From assembly GCF_020991365.1 (NCBI RefSeq), contig NZ_JAJLRA010000008.1, forward strand, positions 62,001 to 126,000: DNA of 64,000 bases, given 5' to 3'. The notes beneath the pieces were generated by a model, which searched no databases, was not told the origin of the DNA, and was given only the letters and a program-made list of their open reading frames with translations. Position 1 is the first letter of the stretch, and each line of letters opens with the position of its first letter. The DNA is from Streptacidiphilus sp. ASG 303 (GTDB taxonomy: Bacteria; Actinomycetota; Actinomycetes; Streptomycetales; Streptomycetaceae). Shown piece by piece: positions 48,456 through 57,253 of the stretch. Both the position numbers and the translations under genes were made by a program.

Positions 48456-48746
48456 GGGGCCCGGCCGCGCTGCGGCCGTCCCCGGACCGGTCGGCGGCAG
48501 GCGGACGGCAGGCGGGCGACCGGCGGACGGCAGGCGGTCGATCGGAGGGCGATCGGTGGACGATCGGGTGTGACATCGCCGGGGTACGTGCGCGCGTTCA
48601 CGCCCCACCCGTATTGTTGGCGTCCATCGCGGCTCCGGAGCACCAACCGCCCCATGGCGCCCGAACCGCGGCAGCAGCCCGGCCGGCCCCGTCGCTCACC
48701 GCGTCGGCCGGAACCGTCGACCTCCTCGCCCCGAACCGGACCCCAC
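48456..48746. other. Intergenic region with ggcggacggcaggc-type repeats
   Basis: 291 bp. Imperfect repeats of ggcaggcgg and cgatcgg units lie at ~48490-48570, followed by a less GC-rich patch near 48603-48625 that may hold the promoter of the next gene. An upstream extension of the next gene from an ATG at 48654 is possible but has poor codon bias. Confidence 0.45.
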
Positions 48747-50831
48747 ATGCCTGCGCCACAGCCCCACAGCACCGAAGAAGCCCCCGCCGCCTCCGTCCCC
48801 GAGCCGCGCTCCCACACCTCCGCACCCGCCCCCGGCGCCCCGGCGCCGGCCCCGGCGGAGGCAGACGGCGACCGCTCCGGCATCCGCGACCTGCTGCGCG
48901 GCCACGCGGCCCAGGGCGGGTTCGCCCCCGCCGACGCCGCCGGCCCGTGGTCCGCGGCGGCCGGCACCGTCACCACCGCCGAGGAGGCCCGCGCCGCGTC
49001 CACCGCGCTCGCCGAGCTCCGAGGCCGCGACCTGCCCGCGCTGCGCGCCGCCGCGCCCCGCATCGCCGACGCCACCCCGCTCGCCGAACCGGCCACCGCC
49101 GCCGAACTCACCGCCGCCGCGGCCCTGCTGGTCCGCGTCGCGGCCACGCTCGGCACCCTGCGGCCCGAGGCGTACGAGGCCGACCTCGACGCCCTCGCCG
49201 ACGCCACCGCCACCGGCGGCCTCGCCCTGGGCCCCCGCCGCTCCCTGGTCAAGCAGGCCAAGCGGCTCGCGGTGTCCCGCTGGGTGCGGCGCGCCGTCCT
49301 GCACGCCGCGCTGGTGGAGGCCGCCGCGGTCCGGGCCGACTGGCAGAAGGAGGCGCCCGGCTCCACGCCCGCGGCGCCGTCCGACGCCGACCTCTTCGGC
49401 GAACTGGTCCAGCACGTCCAGGGGATGGAGGCGAGCCTGCGGGAACTGGACCGGCTCCTCCCCGACGCCGGGCTGCAGAGCCTGCCGCTGGCCGAACTCG
49501 CCGAGCTCCTCGACGTCCTGGCCGCCGACGAGGGCGCCCTCCACCGCCTGGCCTCGCTCCACCAGCAGCGCGCCGAGCTGGAGCGGGCGGGTCTGGGCTC
49601 CCTGCTGGAGAAGCTGGCGGACGTCCAGGCCGACGCCGACCGCGCGGTGGCGGAGTACGACGCCCTGCACGGCGGCGACGCCGGGGCCGAGGACGGTCCG
49701 GACACCGCCGCGCACGACGCCGCCGCGCACGACGACGCCGCGCACGAGGACGCCGCCGCCGAGGACAGTGGCGCCGAAAACAGTGGCGCCGAGGACGCGG
49801 AGCGCGGTCCCGAGGACGCCGAGACGACCCCGGACGCCGCGCACGAGGACGCCGAGGGCGCCGAGTCGGAGCCGGCAGAGGCGGAGGCTGTGGCCGGTCC
49901 GGGCGACGACGCCGTCCCGGCTCCCGTGGCGGAGCACGGTCCCGATGCGGCCGAGCAGGTCGAGGACGTCGAGGCCGCCACCGCCCCTGCCGACGAGGTG
50001 GAGACCGCCCAGGCCCCGGCCGCCGTGGCCGAGGCCGAGCCCGCGCCCGAGGCCGAGCCCGCGCCTCCCGTCGCCGCTCAGGAGCACACTGCTCCCGCCG
50101 AGCAGGCCGCACCGGAGCCCGTGTCCCAGCCCGCGCCCGTCGAAACTGCCGAGGTCGCAGTACCGGTTGCCGGGACCGACGCCCTCCCCGTCCCCGCCGA
50201 GGCCGAGCCTGCTGCCTCGCCCGTGCCCGCCGCCGAGGTGCCTGCTCCGGTCGTGGCCGAGCCCGTCGTCGAGCCTGAGCCCGAGCCCGTTGCCGTGGCC
50301 GAGCCCGTCGCTGAGCCCGAGCCTGTCGTCGTGGCCGAGCCCGTCGTCGAGCCCGAGCCCGAGCCCGTTGCCGTGGCCGAGCCTGTCACCGAGCCCGAGC
50401 CCGAGCCCGTTGCCGTTGCCGAGCCCGTCGTCGAGCCTGAGCCCGAGCCCGTTGCCGTGGCCGAGCCCGTCGCTGAGCCCGAGCCCGTTGCCGTGGCCGA
50501 GCCCGAGCTTGTCGCCGAGCCCGAGCCCGCCGGATCGGCCGCCCCCACCACCGCAGAGCCCGTCGTGGCGGAGCCCGCCGCCGCTGCGTCGAGCCCGGTG
50601 GCCAGGACGCGCCGCCCGCGCAAGCCGTCCCTCACCCCGGGGCGCCCGGTCGCCGCCTACTCGGCCGCCGAACTCACCGCCCTCGCCCGCTGGATCGACA
50701 GCGACGGTGTCGGACGCACCGACGAGGAACTGCTGCGCGCGATCATGAAGGAGCTGGGCTTCACCCGCCTCGGCCCCCGCATCAAGGAGGCGCTCTCCGC
50801 CGCCGTCGGAGCGGCCCGCGCCGACTCCTGA
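48747..50831 (+). CDS. Large repeat protein: helical N-domain, Glu/Pro-Val repeat stalk, conserved C-terminal helical motif
   Basis: 694 aa. Residues ~45-310 are Ala-rich helices ([51 protein letters not shown]). An acidic low-complexity stretch ([15 protein letters not shown]) and about 100 residues of [14 protein letters not shown]-type repeats follow. The last ~60 residues ([40 protein letters not shown]) form a compact helical motif that, from memory, resembles the C-terminal tail of some large AAA/DUF4011-type helicases. No membrane segment. Function unknown. The ATG at 48747 is chosen because upstream codon use is poor. Ends at a 19-bp terminator. Confidence 0.72.
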   Translation: MPAPQPHSTEEAPAASVPEPRSHTSAPAPGAPAPAPAEADGDRSGIRDLLRGHAAQGGFAPADAAGPWSAAAGTVTTAEEARAASTALAELRGRDLPALRAAAPRIADATPLAEPATAAELTAAAALLVRVAATLGTLRPEAYEADLDALADATATGGLALGPRRSLVKQAKRLAVSRWVRRAVLHAALVEAAAVRADWQKEAPGSTPAAPSDADLFGELVQHVQGMEASLRELDRLLPDAGLQSLPLAELAELLDVLAADEGALHRLASLHQQRAELERAGLGSLLEKLADVQADADRAVAEYDALHGGDAGAEDGPDTAAHDAAAHDDAAHEDAAAEDSGAENSGAEDAERGPEDAETTPDAAHEDAEGAESEPAEAEAVAGPGDDAVPAPVAEHGPDAAEQVEDVEAATAPADEVETAQAPAAVAEAEPAPEAEPAPPVAAQEHTAPAEQAAPEPVSQPAPVETAEVAVPVAGTDALPVPAEAEPAASPVPAAEVPAPVVAEPVVEPEPEPVAVAEPVAEPEPVVVAEPVVEPEPEPVAVAEPVTEPEPEPVAVAEPVVEPEPEPVAVAEPVAEPEPVAVAEPELVAEPEPAGSAAPTTAEPVVAEPAAAASSPVARTRRPRKPSLTPGRPVAAYSAAELTALARWIDSDGVGRTDEELLRAIMKELGFTRLGPRIKEALSAAVGAARADS
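50262..50530 (+). repeat. Coding tandem repeats, Glu-Pro/Val units
   Basis: In-frame imperfect repeats of about 10-14 codons ([14 protein letters not shown] and shorter VAEPEP variants), eight or so copies with synonymous and Val/Ala/Thr changes. Probably an extended stalk or linker. Confidence 0.85.
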
Positions 50832-50880
50832 CACCTGTCCGGCCCGCCCGTCCTGCCGCGCGTCGGGCCCGTACGCGTCC

Positions 50881-50924
50881 GGGGCCGCCTCCCGGGGACC
50901 TGTCCGTCCCCGGGAGGCGGCCCC
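50881..50924. terminator. Bidirectional terminator (19-bp stem)
   Basis: Perfect 19-bp stem (50881-50899 with 50906-50924), 6-nt loop ctgtcc, between the convergent repeat-protein and VWA genes. Confidence 0.85.
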
Positions 50925-50957
50925 CGCCGTTGTCGGCGGGCCGGACGCACGGTGCGG

Positions 50958-51779
50958 TCAGCGCAGGACGCCTGCGGCGCGCGCCGCCGCGAGCCAGGCG
51001 GGGAACTCCGCGAGCAGGCGGTCGTACAGCACCTGGTCGGGCACGGAGCGCGGGTCGCGCCCGGCGGCCAGGAAGCCGGCGTTGTCCACCACCCGCTTCG
51101 CGGGCACCGGCAGCTCGTCGAGCCTGCGCAGGAAGGCGAACTCCTTGCCGTCCGGGTCGCCGAAGCCCACGAACTGCCAGAACAGCGGCAGTCGCGACGC
51201 CTCGCAGAGCAGCCGTTCGGCCGCGCTGCGGGAGGTGGGCCCGCCGTCGGTCTGGAAGACCACGAACGCCGGGTCGGTCGCCCCGGAGGCCCGGTAGTGG
51301 TCGATCACGGCCTCCATCGCGGCGTGGTAGTCGGTGCGGCCCATGTGCCCGTACGACGCGTGGAGGCTGCCGATCCGGCCGGCGTGGTCGTCGAGGGTGA
51401 GGTCGGCGACGCCGTGGACGCCGGTGGAGAAGAAGACCACCGGTACCGTGCCGTCGTCGTCGAGGTTCGCGCACAGGCCCAGGATCTGCTCGGCCAGGTG
51501 CTGCACGGTGCCGTCGCGGTAGAAGGGCCGCATGGAGCCGGAGCGGTCGAGGACCAGGTAGACGGCCGCCCGCAGCCCGGACAGGCCGTTCTTGCGCAGG
51601 CTGACCCCGGCGGCCTTGTACAGGTCGACCAGGCCCGGTGCGGCGCTCGCCACCCGTTCGGCCCCCACTGCCGCGCCGCCCGCGGAGCCTTCCGCGCCCC
51701 CGGGACGGGGACCGTTCCCGCCGTCGCCCCGGTTCTCGCCCGCGCCCTCGTGGGGCCGTTTCACGTAGTCGATCGCCAT
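50958..51779 (-). CDS. VWA-domain protein (TerF/tellurium-resistance-associated type)
   Basis: 273 aa. VWA domain from ~70: MIDAS DRSGSM (the DxSxS site), a Thr in MGRTDYHAAMEA, and FQTDGG. N-terminal ~45 residues are Gly-rich and likely disordered. The pattern VDLYKAAGVSLRKNGLSGLR before the VWA matches Ter-system VWA proteins (TerF-like) as I remember them. No signal peptide, so cytoplasmic metal-dependent protein binding. The ATG at 51779 follows ggaggagcac. No other ter gene is nearby. Confidence 0.83.
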   Translation of the reverse strand: MAIDYVKRPHEGAGENRGDGGNGPRPGGAEGSAGGAAVGAERVASAAPGLVDLYKAAGVSLRKNGLSGLRAAVYLVLDRSGSMRPFYRDGTVQHLAEQILGLCANLDDDGTVPVVFFSTGVHGVADLTLDDHAGRIGSLHASYGHMGRTDYHAAMEAVIDHYRASGATDPAFVVFQTDGGPTSRSAAERLLCEASRLPLFWQFVGFGDPDGKEFAFLRRLDELPVPAKRVVDNAGFLAAGRDPRSVPDQVLYDRLLAEFPAWLAAARAAGVLR

Positions 51780-51977
51780 GGTCGTGCTCCTCCGCCGGGC
51801 GCCGCCGCCCGGCCCGGTCGCACGCTACCGCCCCGCCCGGCAGCCGTCAGGCCTTCCGTCCGGTCCGCGTCCGCAGGCCGCGTCCGCAGGCCGCGTCCGG
51901 AGACCATGCCCGGAGGCCGTGCCCGGAGGCCCTGCGCACCGCGCTGCCGCGCCGCCGTACCGCCCCGTGCGGCGGCC

Positions 51978-52772
51978 TCAGCCGAAGAAGCCCAGGGCGG
52001 CCGCGGCGCCCACGCCGCCGCAGACCATGAAGATCGGTGTCAGCACCTTCACCTCGACCCAGCTGCCGGCGCGGAACCGCATGGCCTTGGGCGGCCCCAC
52101 CGGGTACCAGCGCTTGCGGCCCAGCGGGATCGGCCACAGGATCGGGCAGCCCGACACCGTCAGCGCGTCGCCGATGCAGTGGACGAGGGCGCCGAGCACG
52201 ATGGGCAGGCCGACCCACAGGTACTGCTGCCCCGGCTCCGTGAACAGCCAGGAGGAGCCGTTGCCGGGCTTGTCCAGGATGTCGGCGAGCATCCAGGCGC
52301 TGGTGGCGCCGAGGAGCCAGACCAGGACGTCGCTGGAGACGCGGGCCTGCCGCCAGAGCAGCCCCTCGATGGCGAGCACCATGTGCACGAAGAGCACCGC
52401 GAGCACGCCCCACCGGCCGCCGTACACGCAGACCGCCGCCGCGCCGCCGCCGAAGAGGACGGCCCACAGCCAGGTGTGGGTGAGGGTGCGGTGGCCGCCG
52501 GAGCGCCGCGGGTCGCCCGCGCCGCGGGTCGACTTGTAGACCGCGTACGACAGCTTGTCGATGACCTCGCACATCCAGCGCGACACCGGGCCGAACGCGC
52601 GGGAGATGGTGGCGGCCTTGTGGTCCAGGTCCGGTGCCAGGGCCGCGCCGGCGCAGATGAGCGCACCGGTGACCAGCACCGGCCAGGGCATGGCGTGGTC
52701 GAGCGCGTACGCGCCCGCGCCGACACCCAGCCACGCGGCAGCCCCGGACAGCGAATGCGCCGGCCCCATCAT
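51978..52772 (-). CDS. YdjM/DUF457-type membrane metal-dependent hydrolase-like protein
   Basis: 264 aa. Starts MMGPAHSLSGAAAW with the conserved His, followed by LICAGAALAPDLDHK (DxxH) and GGHRTLTHTWL, which are the metal-ligand signatures of the YdjM family. Several hydrophobic helices (AVLFGGGAAAVCVYG, LAVLFVHMVLAIEGLLW, VGLPIVLGALVHCIGDAL with a further His/Asp) make it an inner-membrane protein. YdjM-like proteins are linked to lipid or phosphate-ester hydrolysis on weak evidence. ATG 52772 (or 52769) follows gcgggg. Confidence 0.82.
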   Translation of the reverse strand: MMGPAHSLSGAAAWLGVGAGAYALDHAMPWPVLVTGALICAGAALAPDLDHKAATISRAFGPVSRWMCEVIDKLSYAVYKSTRGAGDPRRSGGHRTLTHTWLWAVLFGGGAAAVCVYGGRWGVLAVLFVHMVLAIEGLLWRQARVSSDVLVWLLGATSAWMLADILDKPGNGSSWLFTEPGQQYLWVGLPIVLGALVHCIGDALTVSGCPILWPIPLGRKRWYPVGPPKAMRFRAGSWVEVKVLTPIFMVCGGVGAAAALGFFG

Positions 52773-52853
52773 GGTGATCCCCGCCCCTCGTTCCGCGTCC
52801 GGCCTGCCCCTCGGCGTCCGGACCGGCCGCAGCATAGCGGTCCGGATGATCGA

Positions 52854-53066
52854 CTAGGGCGCGGGGGCGGTCGCGGTGACGGTCACGGTGGGCCCCGGGA
52901 CCGGCGTCGACGCGTGGGTCCGGCCCGAGCCGAAGGCGGAGCCGAGGCCGAAGAACATCACGGCGACGCAGCAGCACATCAGCACCTGTCTGCGCAGGGC
53001 CGCCCGCTGCTCCCGGGTCGGCCCCTGCGGCGTGCCGTCGTACCAGCCGTCGTGATGCGAGCTCAT
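52854..53066 (-). CDS. Small single-pass membrane protein
   Basis: 70 aa. A hydrophilic N-terminus (SSHHDGWYDGTPQGPTREQR), one membrane helix with a Cys triplet (VLMCCCVAVMFFGLGSAF), and a short Thr/Val/Pro-rich outer tail. No known family. It is 81 bp upstream of the YdjM-like gene on the same strand and divergent from the second HTH-methyltransferase gene. Codon bias supports it being real. Confidence 0.6.
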   Translation of the reverse strand: MSSHHDGWYDGTPQGPTREQRAALRRQVLMCCCVAVMFFGLGSAFGSGRTHASTPVPGPTVTVTATAPAP

Positions 53067-53189
53067 GGGGCCCAAGCATCCGTGCGGATTGTGAACTCTG
53101 TCAAGGGTTAGGTTTTGTCGCGGCCGTCCACCTCTGTGACGGAACTGTGGCTCCGATGTGAGCTGGGTCAACGTGGGGCGCGTACTCGG

Positions 53190-53195
53190 TATATT
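53190..53195 (+). promoter_or_regulatory. Probable -10 for the second HTH-methyltransferase gene
   Basis: TATATT, 32 bp upstream of the GTG start at 53228, with gtcaac about 17-18 bp further upstream as a weak -35. AT-rich relative to its surroundings. Confidence 0.45.
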
Positions 53196-53227
53196 CACAC
53201 CAGGCCCCTTCGAAGACCGGAGACACC

Positions 53228-55450
53228 GTGTCCAGGAAAGTCACCGTGACAGCTGCGGAGGTCGCCCGGCTCGCCGGGGTGGGACGGGCCGCCGTCAGCA
53301 ACTGGCGCCGGCGCCACGAGGACTTCCCGGCCCCGGCGGGCGGCACCGACGCCAGCCCCCTGTTCGCGCTCTCCGAGGTCGAGGGATGGCTGCGCAGGCA
53401 GGGCAAGCTCGCCGACGCCAACCAGCGGGACTGGCTCTGGCCCCACTTCGACGCGCTCGGCGACCGCGACCGCATGGGCCTCGCCGTCGCCGCCGTCGGC
53501 GCCGCCTGCCTGCGCGGCGGCCCCGACCGGACGCCGCTCCCCCTCCCCGACCTGCCCGACCTGGCCGAGCCCGCCGACCCGGGCCTGGTGGACCGCGCCG
53601 TCGAGGTGGCCCGCGCCGAAGGGCCGTACGAGACCTTCGAGTTCCTGCGGGGGCGCTGGCTCGACACCCACGTGCGGCAGATCAGCTCCACCCCCGGGGA
53701 GCTCGCGGAGCTGATGACCGCCCTCGCCCTGCCCGACGGGGACGCCCCCTCCGCCGGGGCGTCCGCCCCCGCCCCCACCGTCCTCGACCCCGCCTGCGGC
53801 ACCGGCACCCTGCTCTCCAGCGCCCTGCGCCGCACCGCGGCCCAGGGCCGGCCCGCCGCCCTGCTCGGCCAGGAGTCCGCCCCCACCTGCGCCGCGCTGG
53901 CCGCCGTGCGCCTCGCCTTCGAGTACCGGGCCGTCGCCGGGTCCGCCGGGTCCGCCGGGTCCGCCGGGTCCGCCGGTTCCGCCGGGTCCGGACCGGCGGC
54001 CGGGAGCCCGCCGCCCGCCTTCCCCGCCCCCGACATCCGGACCGGCGACACGCTGCGCGCCGACGCGTTCCCCGACGTCCGCGCCGACGCCGTGGTCTGC
54101 AACCCGCCGTTCAACGAACGCGACTGGGGGCACGACGAACTCGCCTGGGACGACCGCTGGACCTACGGCCTGCCGCCGCGCACCGAGTCCGAGATCGCCT
54201 GGGTCCAGCACGCCCTCGCCCGGCTGCGCCCCGGCGGCACCGCCGTCCTGCTGATGCCGCCCGCCGCCGCCTCCCGCCGGGCGGGGCGCCGCATCCGCAG
54301 CGCCCTGCTCCAGCGCGGCGCGCTGCGCGCCGTCGTCGCCCTGCCGCCGGGCGCCGCCCCGCCCCACGGCGTCGCCCTCCACCTGTGGGTGCTGCGCAAC
54401 CCCGGCGACGCCCCGGCCCCCGACTGCCTCCTGCTCGTCGACGCCGCCGGGGCCCAGGCCCCCGCCGGCCAGCCCCACGCCCCGCAGCCCGCCGACGGCC
54501 GCACCGGGCCCGACTGGCCCGCCGTCCACGCCGCGGTCCTCGACGCCTGGCGCGAGTTCGAGAGCCGCGGCGAGCACACCGAGGACCGCCCCGGCCGCCA
54601 CCGCGCCGTCCGGGTCATCGACCTGCTCGACGACGAGGTCGACCTCACCCCCGCCCGGCACATCCCGCAGGGCGTCGCCGCGGGGGAGGCCCCCGACCTC
54701 GGCGGCCGCTGGGACGACCTCGCCGCCGCGCTCCGGCAGGCGGACGCCCTCTCCGCGGACCTCCGCGCGCTCGGCTCGCCCGCCGGCACCGCCGCCCCCG
54801 CGTCCTCCGCGGACCGGCCCGCCGCGGCGTCCCCGGCCGGAGTTCCCCAGACCACCGTCGGCGACCTGCTGCGCAGCGGCCACCTCTCCCTCCACCCGGG
54901 CACCTCGGCCCACCAGCCCCTCGTCCGCGACGGCGAGGCGCCGCCCGGCGCCGTACGGGTGCTCACCGCCGCCGACGTCCTCGCCGGCGCCGAGCCGTCC
55001 GGCTGGCTGCCGGCCGCCGAGGTCGACCCCGCCTGGACCGTCACCCGGCCCGGCGACGTCGTCGTCGCCGTCGCCCCGCACCACGCCGCCACCCGGGTCG
55101 CCGACGGCGCCCCGGCCGTCCTCGGCCCGCAGGTCCACGCCCTGCGCCCGGATCCCGGCGCCCTCGACCCCTGGTTCCTCGCCGGCAGCCTGCGCAGCCG
55201 CGCCAACGTCCGCCAGGCCGGCACCCACGCCTCCACCACCTCCCGCGTCGACCTGCGCCGGATGCAGCTGCTGCGCCTCCCGCTCGCCGAGCAGCGCCGC
55301 TACGGCGCCGCCTTCCAGCGGCTCGACGCCTTCGAACGCACCGTCGCCCGCGCCGCCGCGGCCGGCGACGACCTGGTGCGCTCCCTGACCGACGCCCTCG
55401 CCGCCGGCCTCGTCCCACCGGAGCCGGAGGGCGCCCCCGGGACCGGCTGA
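53228..55450 (+). CDS. HTH / N6-adenine methyltransferase / TRD fusion, paralogue 2 (intact NPPF)
   Basis: 740 aa. Same architecture as the gene at 24517-26517: HTH (TAAEVARLAGVGRAAVSNWR, ~8-27, nearly identical), SAM motif DPACGTG (187-193), motif IV CNPPFNERDWGHDEL (N292 intact), and an HsdS-like end (RRMQLLRLPLAEQRRYGAAF, then a coiled coil). A (Gly-Ser-Ala)n loop at ~238-254, encoded by a 9-bp tandem repeat, separates the SAM and catalytic motifs. No restriction subunit is adjacent. It may be an orphan adenine methylase with its own operator-binding domain. The GTG at 53228 follows cggagacacc. It lies upstream of a WXG/amidase effector unit. Confidence 0.85.
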   Translation: MSRKVTVTAAEVARLAGVGRAAVSNWRRRHEDFPAPAGGTDASPLFALSEVEGWLRRQGKLADANQRDWLWPHFDALGDRDRMGLAVAAVGAACLRGGPDRTPLPLPDLPDLAEPADPGLVDRAVEVARAEGPYETFEFLRGRWLDTHVRQISSTPGELAELMTALALPDGDAPSAGASAPAPTVLDPACGTGTLLSSALRRTAAQGRPAALLGQESAPTCAALAAVRLAFEYRAVAGSAGSAGSAGSAGSAGSGPAAGSPPPAFPAPDIRTGDTLRADAFPDVRADAVVCNPPFNERDWGHDELAWDDRWTYGLPPRTESEIAWVQHALARLRPGGTAVLLMPPAAASRRAGRRIRSALLQRGALRAVVALPPGAAPPHGVALHLWVLRNPGDAPAPDCLLLVDAAGAQAPAGQPHAPQPADGRTGPDWPAVHAAVLDAWREFESRGEHTEDRPGRHRAVRVIDLLDDEVDLTPARHIPQGVAAGEAPDLGGRWDDLAAALRQADALSADLRALGSPAGTAAPASSADRPAAASPAGVPQTTVGDLLRSGHLSLHPGTSAHQPLVRDGEAPPGAVRVLTAADVLAGAEPSGWLPAAEVDPAWTVTRPGDVVVAVAPHHAATRVADGAPAVLGPQVHALRPDPGALDPWFLAGSLRSRANVRQAGTHASTTSRVDLRRMQLLRLPLAEQRRYGAAFQRLDAFERTVARAAAAGDDLVRSLTDALAAGLVPPEPEGAPGTG
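53938..53990 (+). repeat. 9-bp coding tandem repeat (gggtccgcc), Gly-Ser-Ala loop
   Basis: About six head-to-tail copies, one with a T for G, encoding GSAGSAGSA inside the methyltransferase domain of paralogue 2. Absent from paralogue 1 at this position, so an expansion specific to this copy. Confidence 0.85.
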
Positions 55451-55487
55451 GCCGCCCGCCGCGCCGCGCCCACCCGGCCCGCACACC

Positions 55488-55575
55488 GCACAGCTGCACC
55501 ACCGCACAGCTGCACCACCGCACCACCGCACCACGGCAAAGCCGCACCACCGCACCACCGCACCACCGCACCGCC
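55488..55575. repeat. 8-bp tandem array (gcaccacc), eleven units
   Basis: Eleven exactly spaced 8-bp units: seven are gcaccacc or one-base variants of it at the end of the unit, two are gcacagct alternating near the start, one is gcaaagcc and the last is gcaccgcc. It fills the gap between the methyltransferase and the WXG gene. Non-coding in context (an 8-bp period shifts frame). Confidence 0.88.
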
Positions 55576-55656
55576 GTCCGTACGGCGGAGCCGCACGAAC
55601 GACCCGCACGCACAGCAGACACGCAGACAGCAGACACGGACACACGGGGGAAACCA

Positions 55657-55974
55657 GTGCCCGACATCCACATACGTCCCGACGCGCTCCGGCAGTCCGC
55701 CACCGGCCTGCGCACCGTCGCCGGCGGCGTCGGCCCGCAGGCCGGCCACTGGCTCGACGCCAGCTTCGCCGCCGCGCTCTCCCACGGCGGCTGGGAGTCC
55801 GCCGGGGCGCTCTCCGGCTGCGCCGCCGCCTGGCAGGACCACATGAAGCAGGTGGTCCGGCAGCTCCACGACCACGCGGACCGGCTGGACTACTCGGCGG
55901 GCTCGTACGAGTCCGCCGACGCCGAGGCCACCCGCCGCCTCCGGCAGGCGCTGACCGACCTGAACGCGGGCTGA
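55657..55974 (+). CDS. WXG100-like protein (ESX-type), partner of the downstream effector
   Basis: 105 aa. Two helices with a turn at SHGGWESAGAL (W-E-S, variant WXG). Start MPDIHIRPDALRQSATGLR and C-terminal helix YESADAEATRRLRQALTDL. No signal peptide. GTG 55657 follows acggggg. It is 7 bp upstream of the amidase-effector gene, the usual layout in which a small WXG chaperone-partner precedes a type VII effector. Confidence 0.8.
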   Translation: MPDIHIRPDALRQSATGLRTVAGGVGPQAGHWLDASFAAALSHGGWESAGALSGCAAAWQDHMKQVVRQLHDHADRLDYSAGSYESADAEATRRLRQALTDLNAG

Positions 55975-55981
55975 GGCCGCC

Positions 55982-57247
55982 ATGGTGACGATCGCCCAGC
56001 TCAAGCAGGCGAACCCAGCGATGTGGCAGTCCGCCGCCGACGGCTGGCTCAACCTCGCCAAGGAGTCCGAGCAGGCCTGCAACGACATCCACGACCAGGG
56101 CAGGGGCCCCCTCGACGAGCACTGGCAGGACCGCGTCGGCCAGGCCGCCCGCGGGCAGCTCGCCCGCGACGCCGACACCCTGGAGGCCGGCGCCGACATC
56201 ATGCGCGGCGTGGCCATGGTCCTCGACGGGCTCACCACCAGCATCGAGTACGCCCAGCGCACCCTCCAGGACGGCCTGGACCTCGCCGCCCGGTACGGCT
56301 TCGACGTCGACGGGCAGACCGGCGCCCTCACCCCCAACGGGAGCGGCGACGTCCCCGAGGGCCACCGCTACGGCGCCGAGGTCTCCGCCCTGCTCGACGA
56401 GGCGCTGCGGCAGGCCGGCCAGGCCGACCGGAAGGCCGCCGACGAGCTGCGCAGGCTCGCCGGCACGACCGGCGTCACCGACCCGGACGTCGCGCTCAAC
56501 CGGTACCAGGGCGAGGCGTCCCAGACCGAGCTGTCCATGTACAGGGGCGACATCCCCGACGGCTCGGACCCCGCCCTGGTCTCCGAGTGGTGGGACTCCC
56601 TCACCCCGCAGCAGCAGGAGCAGCTCAAGCTCTCGAACCCCGTCGAGATCGCCGGGCTCGACGGCATCCCCGACGGCGTCAAGCAGGAACTGCGCGGCAC
56701 CGACGGGAAGTTCGACCGCGTGGAGTTCGTCCGCTGGACGATGGAGCACTGGGACGACGACAACGTCGACATCGACGGCGAGAACAACTGCACCAACTTC
56801 GCCTCCGAGGGGCTGCACCACTCCGGCGTGCAGTACAAGGGCTGGAACACCCTCGACGACGACGGCTGGGGCAAGAGCACCGCCGGCGGCTGGGGCTGGG
56901 ACTGGCTCGACCGCAACGGCCACACCCACACCAACTCCTGGGGCGGCGCCCAGAACCTGCACGACTTCCTGAACCGCAACGGCAGCCACGAGGTGCCGCT
57001 CTCGCAGGCGAAGCCGGGCGACATCATCTTCTTCGAGGAGGCGTCCGACCAGAACGAGCACATCAAGCAGGGCACCATCCACCACACCGCCGTGGTCACC
57101 GCCGTCACCCCCGACGGCGACATCCGCTACACCCAGCACAGCGACCAGCGGCTCAACGTCTCCCTCAACGGCCGCGAGCACCACGAGACCACCGCCGAGG
57201 GGCAGCAGAACATCCGTGTCGTCCGCGTCGAGCCGAACTGGTACTGA
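55982..57247 (+). CDS. Type VII-type effector with C-terminal amidase (Amidase_6-like Cys hydrolase) domain
   Basis: 421 aa. The N-terminal ~110 residues are WXG-like helices (IAQLKQANPAMWQSAADGWL; WQDRVGQAARGQL). A linker with SEWWDSLTPQQQEQL and a NPVEIAGLDGIPDGV segment is typical of actinobacterial WXG-linked toxins. The C-terminal domain has ENNCTNFASEGLHHSG (putative catalytic C270), GGAQNLHDFLNRN, KPGDIIFFEE and HHTAVVTAV (H367/H368), consistent with the putative-amidase Cys-hydrolase fold, likely cleaving amide bonds in cell wall or protein. Likely secreted with the preceding WXG protein; the next gene could give self-protection. Confidence 0.83.
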   Translation: MVTIAQLKQANPAMWQSAADGWLNLAKESEQACNDIHDQGRGPLDEHWQDRVGQAARGQLARDADTLEAGADIMRGVAMVLDGLTTSIEYAQRTLQDGLDLAARYGFDVDGQTGALTPNGSGDVPEGHRYGAEVSALLDEALRQAGQADRKAADELRRLAGTTGVTDPDVALNRYQGEASQTELSMYRGDIPDGSDPALVSEWWDSLTPQQQEQLKLSNPVEIAGLDGIPDGVKQELRGTDGKFDRVEFVRWTMEHWDDDNVDIDGENNCTNFASEGLHHSGVQYKGWNTLDDDGWGKSTAGGWGWDWLDRNGHTHTNSWGGAQNLHDFLNRNGSHEVPLSQAKPGDIIFFEEASDQNEHIKQGTIHHTAVVTAVTPDGDIRYTQHSDQRLNVSLNGREHHETTAEGQQNIRVVRVEPNWY

Positions 57248-57253
57248 GAGCCG

